In this document: one piece after another, positions 1 through 5,373 of the stretch
How the letters are laid out: each line of letters starts with the position of its first letter
Position numbering within the stretch: the stretch's first letter is position 1
Source: Dehalococcoidales bacterium
GTDB lineage: Bacteria > Chloroflexota > Dehalococcoidia > E44-bin15
Direction: 5' to 3'
Assembly (NCBI GenBank): GCA_030615555.1
Contig: JAUWZB010000028.1
Span: forward strand, 1-8,762
Length of the DNA: 8,762 nt
Made by a program: the position numbers and the translations under genes
The notes under the pieces: model-generated
What the model saw: the letters and a program-made list of their open reading frames with translations, nothing else
What the model was told of the DNA's origin: nothing
Databases searched by the model: none

Positions 1-950
1 TCTGGGGAGAGGCATTGCAAAATCAGGGACTCGGTCTCCGTAGCGGGAAGAAGCTCCTTCACCTCAACTTGTTGCACCGCCATGGTAAGGTTGAGCTCCT
101 CAAAGATGTCATCGGCCCCCCTTACCAGCTTCGCCCCCTCCTGGATCAATCGATTGGTTCCCCTGCTCGCTTGGGAGAGCACGCTCCCGGGAACGGCGAA
201 GACCTCGCGGTTTTGCTCCAGGGCGAGGCCTGCGGTGATCAGGGCACCGCTCCCCTCCCCAGCCTCCACCACCAAAACCCCGAGGCTCAGCCCGCTCATG
301 ATCCTGTTTCTTTGGGGGAAGTTCTCCCGCCTGGGAGAGGTGCCCAGGGGAAACTCGCTCACCAGTGCCCCGCGCTCCATAACCTCGCGCGCCAGTTTCA
401 CATGATCGCTGGGGTAAACAATGTCCAGCCCGCAGCCGAAGACAGCGATGCTCCGCCCTCCGCAATCCAGGGCAGCACGGTGAGCGGTGGCATCGATCCC
501 TTTAGCCAGGCCGCTAACGATGGTGATCCTGTTTCGTGACAGATCGCCCACGATCTGTTCAGTAACCTCCCTCCCGTAGTAGGTAGGGCGACGGGTGCCC
601 ACCACAGCCAGGGACCAATCATCCTCAGGGGCAAAACACCCCCTAACATAAAGCACCGGAGGAGGATCGTATATCTCCTTCAGTCTGGAGGGGTAGGCCT
701 TATCCTTCCGGGTGAGCACCGTTACCTTGTAACGCTCCAGCTTCTCCATCTCGGCATCGAGGGAGAGCTTGGGTCGATGTGCTATGATCGCCTCGATGGT
801 TCTGGCATCGAGCCCGGCTATCTCGAGCCCGGCGGCGCTGGCATGCCAGGCCCGCTCCAACTCGCCGAAATATTGCTCTAGTCGGGAGAACCTGGCTCGC
901 CCGATCCCTGGAATCAGGGTGAATCCTACCCAGTACTTGGTGTCGCTCAT
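1..950 (-). CDS. dprA: DNA processing protein DprA (3' end outside window)
   Basis: DprA (Smf) binds single-stranded DNA in the cytoplasm and loads RecA, mainly during natural transformation. Starting from the ATG at 948-950 the frame stays open to the window edge, giving 316 residues. An HhH-like N-terminus (IPGIG, residues 13-17) precedes the Rossmann-type DprA fold with its hallmark motifs: GTRRPT (118-123), SGLAKGID (146-153), VFGCGLD (170-176), FPQRNR (211-216) and SGALITA (234-240). Family members usually have about 360-380 residues, so roughly the last 50 (the winged-helix domain) lie beyond the edge. The next in-frame Met is residue 68, and residues 6-17 look like a normal DprA N-terminus, so this start is firm. 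No Shine-Dalgarno sequence precedes it. It has its own promoter, 11 bp from the start codon. Identification is very secure; competence itself cannot be inferred from this gene alone. Confidence 0.95.
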   Translation of the reverse strand, partial: MSDTKYWVGFTLIPGIGRARFSRLEQYFGELERAWHASAAGLEIAGLDARTIEAIIAHRPKLSLDAEMEKLERYKVTVLTRKDKAYPSRLKEIYDPPPVLYVRGCFAPEDDWSLAVVGTRRPTYYGREVTEQIVGDLSRNRITIVSGLAKGIDATAHRAALDCGGRSIAVFGCGLDIVYPSDHVKLAREVMERGALVSEFPLGTSPRRENFPQRNRIMSGLSLGVLVVEAGEGSGALITAGLALEQNREVFAVPGSVLSQASRGTNRLIQEGAKLVRGADDIFEELNLTMAVQQVEVKELLPATETESLILQCLSP

Positions 951-960
951 AGGTCAGCTT

Positions 961-989
961 ATTGTAGCACAGTGGTTATGGTAAGACAA
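961..989 (-). promoter_or_regulatory. dprA promoter, near-leaderless
   Basis: On the minus strand there is a -35 box TTGTCT (984-989), a spacer of exactly 17 bp, and a -10 box TACAAT (961-966). Transcription would begin around 953-955, only about 3-5 nt before the dprA ATG at 950. There is no room for a Shine-Dalgarno sequence and none is visible. The -35 box lies inside the T-rich tract that follows the radical SAM terminator hairpin. This is a sequence-based prediction. Confidence 0.6.
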
Positions 990-1016
990 ATACTCCTGCC
1001 GCACGAGGCAGGGGTA
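984..1016 (-). terminator. Rho-independent terminator after the radical SAM gene
   Basis: A 10-bp stem pairs 991-1000 with 1007-1016 (core CCTGCC/GGCAGG, one G-U pair) around a 6-nt loop. On the minus strand it is followed by a short T-rich stretch (TTTGTCT at 984-990). It lies 31 bp past the radical SAM stop codon and before dprA. The T-tract is imperfect, so termination may be partial. No T-tract follows on the plus strand. Confidence 0.5.
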
Positions 1017-1047
1017 ATGTGCGCAGGTAGCGCTAATGGGGAGGAAA

Positions 1048-2376
1048 TTATGGGTTTTCCTGAAGATAGCCTAATGGCAAGGGCGGGATTTGCTTGAGTT
1101 TGGCGAAGTAGTCCTTGTTTTGGGCCTCCCACTTCTTGAGCGTGTCATGCCCCATCTGCCTGAAGCGGAAATTCACCCACTGCCCCTTAAGGAACAGTTT
1201 GGTCATATTGACCCGCGAATAGTAGTTTCTCATGGCTTGCATGGTTTGGCGCTGCATCTCCACGGGCGACAGATTGTCAGGCCGGTGGACCACATGGCCG
1301 CCATCGAATAGTTTCCAGTCGGTGGGAAACTTGTCTGTGATGAATCGACCGCTGCCCTTTATTGCGGTATAAAGCTTGCTGCCCAGAATAGGGACTAGAA
1401 TGCAGAGCTGAAGGCTGTCTATTCCCAGTCTATGGTAGATATCGGTGTAGCCATCCGATATGAACATCGCGTGTATTCTGATGCCATACTTATGGAGCAC
1501 CTTGATGCAGGTATTAATGTCCTCCGGGGTTTGTTTTTTATTATAGCTCTTCAGCACCTCCGGGTTCAGCGACTCGAAGCCGATACACAGTTGACGGCAA
1601 TTTGCCTGGGCCATGAGTGCCACCATCTCCTCGTCCTTGGCTACATCTGCTCTGACCTGGGCGATCCAGGGCGGGGTTATTTTATGTTTGATCATTTGCT
1701 TTAACAGTTCCTTGGTTCTTGGCTTATTAGCGTCGAAATTATCATCATAGAAGAAAATGCGCCGATGCTTGAGCCGCGATAGCTCCTCAATGACACTCTC
1801 TGTAGAGCGGAACCGGTATTTCCGGCCGAACATTGCGGTAACGGAGCAGAAGGTGCAGTCAAAGGGACAGCCCCTGGAGGTGGATATCGGGGTGAGGATC
1901 GGGCGTTTCTTGAATCCATCTACTAGAGAGAAATCAGGGAAGGGCAGATCGTCGAGATCTTCCACCGGGCTGCCACTGATAATCTTCTCTCCGCCGTCCC
2001 TGACCAGATCACAGATTACCGACTCGCCTTCCCCGGTTACCACATGATCGGCATACTGAGCTGCCTCTTCAGGGAGGAAGGTGGCATGGCTGCCACCGAT
2101 GAGCACCCTTCCCCTGGGATTGAGCTGCCTGAATTTTTGGGCTATCTCATAGCCACGGGGGGCGGTGGACGTAATCATCGAGATGCCGAGAACATCCGAG
2201 TCTTTGATCCGGGAATAGTCGAGCTCCTTGATATTCTCGTTGTAGACGGTGACGTCGTGACCCTTATTTTTAAGCATGGTGCCGAGGTAGATGGGGCCCA
2301 GTAGAGGCAGTATCTTTAGCACCCCGCTGTAGAAATTGAAAAATGGGGTCTTTGGCTCTACGAAGGAGATCTTCAT
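1048..2376 (-). CDS. B12-binding-domain radical SAM protein
   Basis: A cobalamin-type radical SAM enzyme (COG1032 class) that would generate a 5'-deoxyadenosyl radical from a [4Fe-4S] cluster. Members catalyse methylations and rearrangements in anaerobes; the substrate cannot be told. Residues are numbered from the start chosen here (ATG 2374-2376, 442 aa). The N-terminal half resembles a B12-binding Rossmann domain, with LGISMITST at about 63-71 and LIGGSHATF at about 92-100. No classical DxHxxG cobalamin loop is seen. The cluster motif C-x3-C-x2-C is at Cys170, Cys174 and Cys177 (SRGCPFDCTFC), followed by a TIM-barrel core (YDDNFDAN, CIGFESLN). An ATG at 2418 lies 14 codons upstream in frame, but it overlaps the -10 box and has no ribosome binding site, whereas 2376 has GGAGG 10 nt upstream. 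The barrel appears about 10 residues short between MFISDGYTDI and HRLGIDSLQ. It is monocistronic, with its own promoter and terminator. Confidence 0.85.
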   Translation of the reverse strand: MKISFVEPKTPFFNFYSGVLKILPLLGPIYLGTMLKNKGHDVTVYNENIKELDYSRIKDSDVLGISMITSTAPRGYEIAQKFRQLNPRGRVLIGGSHATFLPEEAAQYADHVVTGEGESVICDLVRDGGEKIISGSPVEDLDDLPFPDFSLVDGFKKRPILTPISTSRGCPFDCTFCSVTAMFGRKYRFRSTESVIEELSRLKHRRIFFYDDNFDANKPRTKELLKQMIKHKITPPWIAQVRADVAKDEEMVALMAQANCRQLCIGFESLNPEVLKSYNKKQTPEDINTCIKVLHKYGIRIHAMFISDGYTDIYHRLGIDSLQLCILVPILGSKLYTAIKGSGRFITDKFPTDWKLFDGGHVVHRPDNLSPVEMQRQTMQAMRNYYSRVNMTKLFLKGQWVNFRFRQMGHDTLKKWEAQNKDYFAKLKQIPPLPLGYLQENP

Positions 2377-2386
2377 ATCTTCGCTT

Positions 2387-2391
2387 CCTCC
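2387..2391 (-). promoter_or_regulatory. Ribosome binding site that decides the radical SAM start
   Basis: GGAGG on the minus strand, with 10 nt to the ATG at 2376. The upstream ATG at 2418 has no such site, so this supports the shorter 442-residue protein. Confidence 0.65.
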
Positions 2392-2416
2392 AAATTCAAT
2401 TTTGCTGAATTGGTGC

Positions 2417-2445
2417 ATTATAGCACATTGTCAAATCGAGAGCAA
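2417..2445 (-). promoter_or_regulatory. Promoter of the radical SAM gene
   Basis: Minus strand: -35 TTGCTC (2440-2445), 17-bp spacer, and a consensus -10 TATAAT (2417-2422). The predicted start of transcription is near 2410, giving a leader of about 34 nt before the ATG at 2376. The -10 box overlaps the alternative ATG at 2418, which could not then be translated from this promoter. Confidence 0.6.
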
Positions 2446-2630
2446 ATTCCCTTTTTCGTATTACTCGATACGCTCTACCAGTTGGAATCTGTATTTATAG
2501 GGTATAACCAAATGATCTCATCTGACGTAACGCGATGTTCAAAAAAGGCGAGAAGGGCTTTTGACACCGGCCCTAAGATGTAACATCTATTTTGATGCCA
2601 CGACCGCAATGAACGAAAGGGCGAAAAAAG
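2446..2630. other. Intergenic stretch between tRNA-Ser(GGA) and the radical SAM promoter
   Basis: No gene is recognised here. The minus-strand tRNA-Ser(GGA) is followed directly by a run of six T (2624-2629). Further on there is a weak terminator-like hairpin (stem 2554-2558 with 2570-2574, T-run 2541-2546). Near 2470-2485 the minus strand reads AACTGGTAGAGCG, which resembles a tRNA D-arm, but no other part of a tRNA can be found around it. Confidence 0.5.
2541..2574 (-). terminator. Possible weak terminator of the tRNA-Ser transcript
   Basis: On the minus strand, AGGGC/GCCCT (2570-2574 with 2554-2558) encloses an 11-nt loop. Seven nt later comes a run of six T (2541-2546). The stem is short and the gap to the T-run is long. 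The T6 directly behind the tRNA 3' end (2624-2629) is an alternative termination point. Confidence 0.25.
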
Positions 2631-2716
2631 CGGAGAGGGTGGGATTCGAACCCACGGTCGCCAAAGGCGACACGCGCTCTCCAGGCGCGCCTGATCGGCC
2701 ACTCCAGCACCTCTCC
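2631..2716 (-). tRNA. tRNA-Ser (anticodon GGA)
   Basis: This 86-nt class II tRNA reads serine UCC/UCU codons. Acceptor stem GGAGAGG (2710-2716) pairs with CCTCTCC (2632-2638), and the discriminator is G at 2631. The anticodon stem CGCGC/GCGCG carries the loop CTGGAGA (2678-2684), with anticodon GGA at 2680-2682. The long variable arm GTCGCC-TTT-GGCGAC is typical of tRNA-Ser. The T-arm is GTGGG-TTCGAAT-CCCAC. CCA is not encoded. It is the second gene of a tandem pair, one base behind tRNA-Ser(CGA). Confidence 0.96.
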
Positions 2717-2743
2717 ACGGAGAGGGTGGGATTCGAACCCACG
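2631..2743. repeat. 26-bp direct repeat: identical tRNA-Ser 3' ends
   Basis: The copies at 2631-2656 and 2718-2743 are identical. They cover the discriminator, the 3' half of the acceptor stem and the T-arm of the two tRNA-Ser genes. Their offset is 87 bp, one tRNA plus one base. tRNA 3' ends of this kind are common integrase attachment sites. Recombination between the copies would delete one tRNA and leave a hybrid gene. Confidence 0.85.
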
Positions 2744-2803
2744 CTCGCTAAAAGCGAGACCGCTTTTCGAGAGCGGCACCATAAACCACTCGGACACCTC
2801 TCC
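2718..2803 (-). tRNA. tRNA-Ser (anticodon CGA)
   Basis: This 86-nt class II tRNA reads the serine UCG codon. Acceptor GGAGAGG (2797-2803) pairs with CCTCTCC (2719-2725), and the discriminator is G at 2718. The anticodon stem CCGCT/AGCGG carries the loop CTCGAAA (2765-2771), with anticodon CGA at 2767-2769. The variable arm is CTCGC-TTTTA-GCGAG. The 3' end is identical over 26 bp to the neighbouring tRNA-Ser(GGA), which points to duplication of one ancestral tRNA-Ser gene or to gene conversion. CCA is not encoded. It is the promoter-proximal gene of the pair. Confidence 0.96.
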
Positions 2804-2812
2804 CAGCTTCAG

Positions 2813-2842
2813 ATTATACCCCAAAAGCCGCCATAAAAGCAA
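2813..2842 (-). promoter_or_regulatory. Promoter of the tRNA-Ser pair
   Basis: Minus strand: -35 TTGCTT (2837-2842), 18-bp spacer, consensus -10 TATAAT (2813-2818). Transcription would begin near 2806, about 3 nt before the mature 5' end of tRNA-Ser(CGA) at 2803. It lies directly downstream of the integrase remnant's stop codon at 2859-2861. Confidence 0.6.
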
Positions 2843-2858
2843 AATTGCAAACATTTTG

Positions 2859-2975
2859 CTAACGAACTCCCGCCGCTCGCATATCGACTGCAATGTCCTG
2901 TAGCCCTTCCTCGAACAGCCCGGGCAAGACATGGGAATAGGTAGCCAGCGTTATCGCTATTGAGCTGTGGCCCAA
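2859..2975 (-). pseudogene. Tyrosine recombinase (integrase) C-terminal remnant
   Basis: The last 38 codons plus the TAG stop of a phage-type integrase survive. The fragment begins LGHSSIAITLATYSHVL and ends AAGVR. It keeps the LGH motif (the fifth catalytic position) and the tyrosine of TYSHV (the nucleophile). The rest of the catalytic domain, with the R and HxxR motifs, and the N-terminal DNA-binding domains are absent. In this frame, homology stops just before the LGHSS motif and a TAG occurs 11 codons further upstream, so it cannot be an intact gene. No start codon or ribosome binding site is present. Its 5' limit coincides with an 8-bp inverted repeat (2969-2993). It lies 56 bp upstream of tandem tRNA-Ser genes, a classic integration target, so it is probably the relic of an island. 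The match to the LGHSSxxxTxxxYSHV motif is strong, despite the short length. Confidence 0.8.
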
Positions 2976-2993
2976 GGTACCGCGGCTTGGGCC
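2969..2993. repeat. 8-bp perfect inverted repeat at the integrase breakpoint
   Basis: GGCCCAAG (2969-2976) and CTTGGGCC (2986-2993) flank the 9-nt loop GTACCGCGG. The left arm is part of the integrase codons for Leu-Gly-His; the right arm lies outside the recognisable gene. No T-run follows on either strand, so it is not an obvious terminator. Confidence 0.7.
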
Positions 2994-3020
2994 CCTGGCA
3001 GCAGCCTATAGGGCTAACCG

Positions 3021-3050
3021 TGGATATGATTTCGACAAAGGTGATATAAT
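3021..3050 (+). promoter_or_regulatory. Extended -10 promoter of the molybdopterin enzyme gene
   Basis: The -10 box TATAAT (3045-3050) is preceded by TG plus one base (3042-3044), an extended -10 element that can compensate for a poor -35. The best -35 candidate is TGGATA (3021-3026) with an 18-bp spacer and four of six consensus bases. Transcription would start near 3057. Confidence 0.55.
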
Positions 3051-3108
3051 TAAGTGCAAACCAATGCTGATCTTCACCGAAAGTCGGCTAGTATGCATTT
3101 AAATTAAG

Positions 3109-3114
3109 AGGAGG
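3109..3114 (+). promoter_or_regulatory. Strong ribosome binding site of the molybdopterin enzyme gene
   Basis: AGGAGG lies 6 nt before the ATG at 3121. This near-perfect Shine-Dalgarno sequence fixes the start. Confidence 0.85.
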
Positions 3115-3120
3115 ATCAAT

Positions 3121-5340
3121 ATGGCCAAGCAGCGGGAAATCAAAAAGACAGTATGTACATTTTGTTCTGGCAACTGCGGCGTACTGGCTCACGTTGAAGA
3201 TGGAAAGATAGTGAAGATCGAGCCGAACCGAGAACACCCTCTAACCCGAGGGTTCACCTGCGAGAGAAATCGCCTGGCCTTAAAATGGCTCTACCACCCC
3301 GACCAGCTTATGTATCCCTTGAAGAGGGTCGGTGAGCGGGGAGAGGGTAGGTGGCAGAGAATAACATGGGGCCAGGCACTGGCCGAGATAGGCGACAAGC
3401 TAAACGAGCTAAAAGAGAAATACGGACCGGAAACGCTAGGCATCTTTGAGGGTACTGCCCGGGGCAATGATTACTGGCCCCGCGGCCGCTTCCTCAGCCT
3501 GTTCGGCAATCCCCATAATATCTTTGCTGCTGGGACCATCTGTAGTGCCAACATTATGGCAATGAATGCCGCTGTGATGGGAGATGTTACCGGCTTTGCC
3601 GGGAACATCAAGAGGTCCAATTGCGTCGTGTACTGGGGCACCGACCCCTCGAAAGCATGGCATAGAGCCTGGGCCACGATTCTCAACCAGAAGCGGAAGC
3701 GGGATGTGAAGGTGATCGCGGTTGACCCCAGACGCACCAGGACCACTGAGATAGCGGACATATGGCTTCAGCTGAGGCCGGGCACCGATACCGCGCTCGC
3801 CCTGGCCTGGCTGAATGTAATTATCAACGAGGAGCTCTACGATAAAGATTTCGTAAAGCGCTGGACCGTGGGCTTCGACAAGCTGAAAGAGCGGGTTCAG
3901 GAGTACCCTCCACAAAGGGTCGCTGAAATCACCGGCGTTCCCGCGGAAAAGATTGCCGCCGCGGCACGGATGTATGCCACGAACAAGCCGGCCTTCATAC
4001 CCTACGCGGTCGCTATCGACCAGCTGGGGTTGAACGGCACCCGCACCGAACAATGCCGGATTATCATGAAGGCGATAACCGGTGATCTCGGCGTCTGGGG
4101 CGGTGACCTAATCACGCGCCCGGGACAGAAGATTAATGGGGGGAGGTTCGTTACTGAGGCAGAGCTCATCATGATAGACCTCCTCTCTCCGGAAGTGAGG
4201 CGAAAGCAAATGGGAGCCGATGTCTGCAGGCTGCTAAGCCTTATCGGCTGGAGCCTGACATCGGAACATATTGAGCGGGTTTACGGTATGCCAGCCCCGG
4301 TGGGCGTCCAGACCAATGCCCATACGCCGATGCTGTGGCGTGCCATCCTCAGCGGCAAGCCGTATCCCATAAAGGCGCTGATTGCCTGGGGCTCAAATCC
4401 CCTGTCCTGGGCCGGCAACATCAAGCTGGTCTATGAGGCGATGAAGAGCCCCAACCTGGAACTCAATGTGGTCCAGGAGCTGTGGATGACCCCATCAGCT
4501 CAGATCGCGGACTACGTGCTGCCGGGCGCTAGCTGGATGGAGCGGGTCATGTGCAGTAACATGATGGATTTCGGCAGCCTGGTGATTGGTGGTGAGCAAT
4601 CGATACCGCCGCTGGGAGAGCGCCGGGACATATACGAGTTTTTCCGCGGCCTGGCCCTCGCCGTGGGACAGGGAGAGGAGTATTGGCCCTGGAAGACGCT
4701 GGAGGAGGCCAGTGAATACCGCCTGAGGCCCACAGGCATAAGCTTTAGCGAGCTTATGGAGAGAATGGTGCTTTTCCCCGATGAGTTCGACCTGCAACCC
4801 TGGCTGAAGACTGGCTTCCCCACCCCCTCGGGGAAGGTCGAACTCTACTCCAGCATCCTGGAAAAACTAAATTATGACCCATTGCCCCACTATAAAGAGC
4901 CTCCGGAAAGCCCGGTCAGCACCCCCGAACTTGCTAAGGAGTACTCCCTGATTTTGAACACGGGGGGTACTTTCATGCCCATGTTCAAGTCTGAGTTCAT
5001 GCAGCAGGAGTTGGGGCGAGTGAAACATCCCGACCCGCTGATGGATATACACCCCGATACCGCCCAGAAGCTTGGGATAGGTGATGGCGACTGGGCCTAC
5101 ATCGAGACCAGGAGAGGCAGGATCAAGCAGAAGGCGAGGTACAATCCTGGAATACTGCCCAACGTGGTCAATTGCCAGGCTAACTGGTGGTTCCCCGAGA
5201 AGGCCGCCAACGAGCCGTGCCTGAGCGGGGTGTGGGAGTCCAATGCCAACGTGCTCACGCTCGATGAGCCTGAGGCCTGCGACGAGCTGTCCGGGGGCTG
5301 GTGCAACCGGGCATTACTATGCAAGGTGTATCGGGCTTAG
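3121..5340 (+). CDS. Acetylene hydratase-family molybdopterin (Mo/W) oxidoreductase
   Basis: A 739-residue DMSO-reductase-superfamily enzyme that should carry one [4Fe-4S] cluster and a Mo or W bis-pyranopterin cofactor. Cluster cysteines are Cys12, Cys15, Cys19 and Cys46. Cys141 (GTICSAN) is the probable metal ligand, encoded by TGT and not by a selenocysteine codon. Length and sequence closely follow Pelobacter acetylene hydratase as I remember it (about 730 aa): YPLK near 65-68, VDPRRT 201-206, NVIINEELYD 232-241, RVQEYP 258-263, IADYVLP 462-468, TPSGKVELYSS 568-578. However, the residue after the second cluster Cys is Ser16, where acetylene hydratase has its catalytic Asp13. Gly17 replaces the pocket Ile, and Arg48 replaces the Lys of the usual C-x-K. 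Trp180 and Trp472 match pocket tryptophans. No Tat signal, membrane segment or neighbouring FeS subunit gene is seen, so it is likely a soluble single-subunit cytoplasmic enzyme. The family call is secure; the reaction is unknown. Confidence 0.9.
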   Translation: MAKQREIKKTVCTFCSGNCGVLAHVEDGKIVKIEPNREHPLTRGFTCERNRLALKWLYHPDQLMYPLKRVGERGEGRWQRITWGQALAEIGDKLNELKEKYGPETLGIFEGTARGNDYWPRGRFLSLFGNPHNIFAAGTICSANIMAMNAAVMGDVTGFAGNIKRSNCVVYWGTDPSKAWHRAWATILNQKRKRDVKVIAVDPRRTRTTEIADIWLQLRPGTDTALALAWLNVIINEELYDKDFVKRWTVGFDKLKERVQEYPPQRVAEITGVPAEKIAAAARMYATNKPAFIPYAVAIDQLGLNGTRTEQCRIIMKAITGDLGVWGGDLITRPGQKINGGRFVTEAELIMIDLLSPEVRRKQMGADVCRLLSLIGWSLTSEHIERVYGMPAPVGVQTNAHTPMLWRAILSGKPYPIKALIAWGSNPLSWAGNIKLVYEAMKSPNLELNVVQELWMTPSAQIADYVLPGASWMERVMCSNMMDFGSLVIGGEQSIPPLGERRDIYEFFRGLALAVGQGEEYWPWKTLEEASEYRLRPTGISFSELMERMVLFPDEFDLQPWLKTGFPTPSGKVELYSSILEKLNYDPLPHYKEPPESPVSTPELAKEYSLILNTGGTFMPMFKSEFMQQELGRVKHPDPLMDIHPDTAQKLGIGDGDWAYIETRRGRIKQKARYNPGILPNVVNCQANWWFPEKAANEPCLSGVWESNANVLTLDEPEACDELSGGWCNRALLCKVYRA

Positions 5341-5373
5341 CCGAGATCCTTCTCTTGGAAACAGGTGCAGAAA
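5341..5373. other. Short convergent intergenic region
   Basis: The molybdopterin enzyme gene and the short-chain dehydrogenase gene converge with only 33 bp between their stop codons. A 6-bp stem with a 6-nt loop (5341-5346 with 5353-5358, with one G-U pair) is possible but has no T-run on either side. Termination of either gene is not evident. Confidence 0.4.

Larger units (their letters stand above)
2994..3120 (+). other. Leader and upstream region of the molybdopterin enzyme gene
   Basis: This non-coding stretch between the integrase relic and the start codon at 3121 holds the promoter, the ribosome binding site and two very short hairpin possibilities (AGCC/GGCT near 3003-3015 and CCGA/TCGG near 3077-3087). 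The predicted leader is about 64 nt. I see no recognisable riboswitch; in particular I could not find a Moco-type structure. Confidence 0.5.

Noticed and set aside
398..649. Minus-strand open frame of 83 codons overlapping dprA
   Set aside because: It is a shadow in another frame of the clearly identified dprA coding sequence. The plus-strand open frames in 15-539 are shadows as well.
2461..2495. D-arm-like sequence (AACTGGTAGAGCG on the minus strand), possible third tRNA or tRNA relic
   Set aside because: No acceptor stem, anticodon arm or T-arm can be found around it, and the 5' side of the D-stem does not pair.
2475..2932. Open frames on both strands across the tRNA-Ser genes (with VRIPPSP- and RVGFEPT-type peptides)
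   Set aside because: These peptides are well-known artefacts of translating tRNA-Ser T-arms and acceptor stems. The tRNA genes explain the sequence fully.
3540..3546. Selenocysteine at the metal-ligand position of the molybdopterin enzyme
   Set aside because: The codon is TGT (Cys141), and there is no in-frame TGA in the gene.
3436..4053. 205-codon minus-strand open frame antisense to the molybdopterin enzyme gene
   Set aside because: A shadow of a fully recognised coding sequence, with no domain features of its own.
5341..5358. Bidirectional terminator between the convergent genes
   Set aside because: The possible stem is only 6 bp with a G-U pair and has no T-run on either strand.
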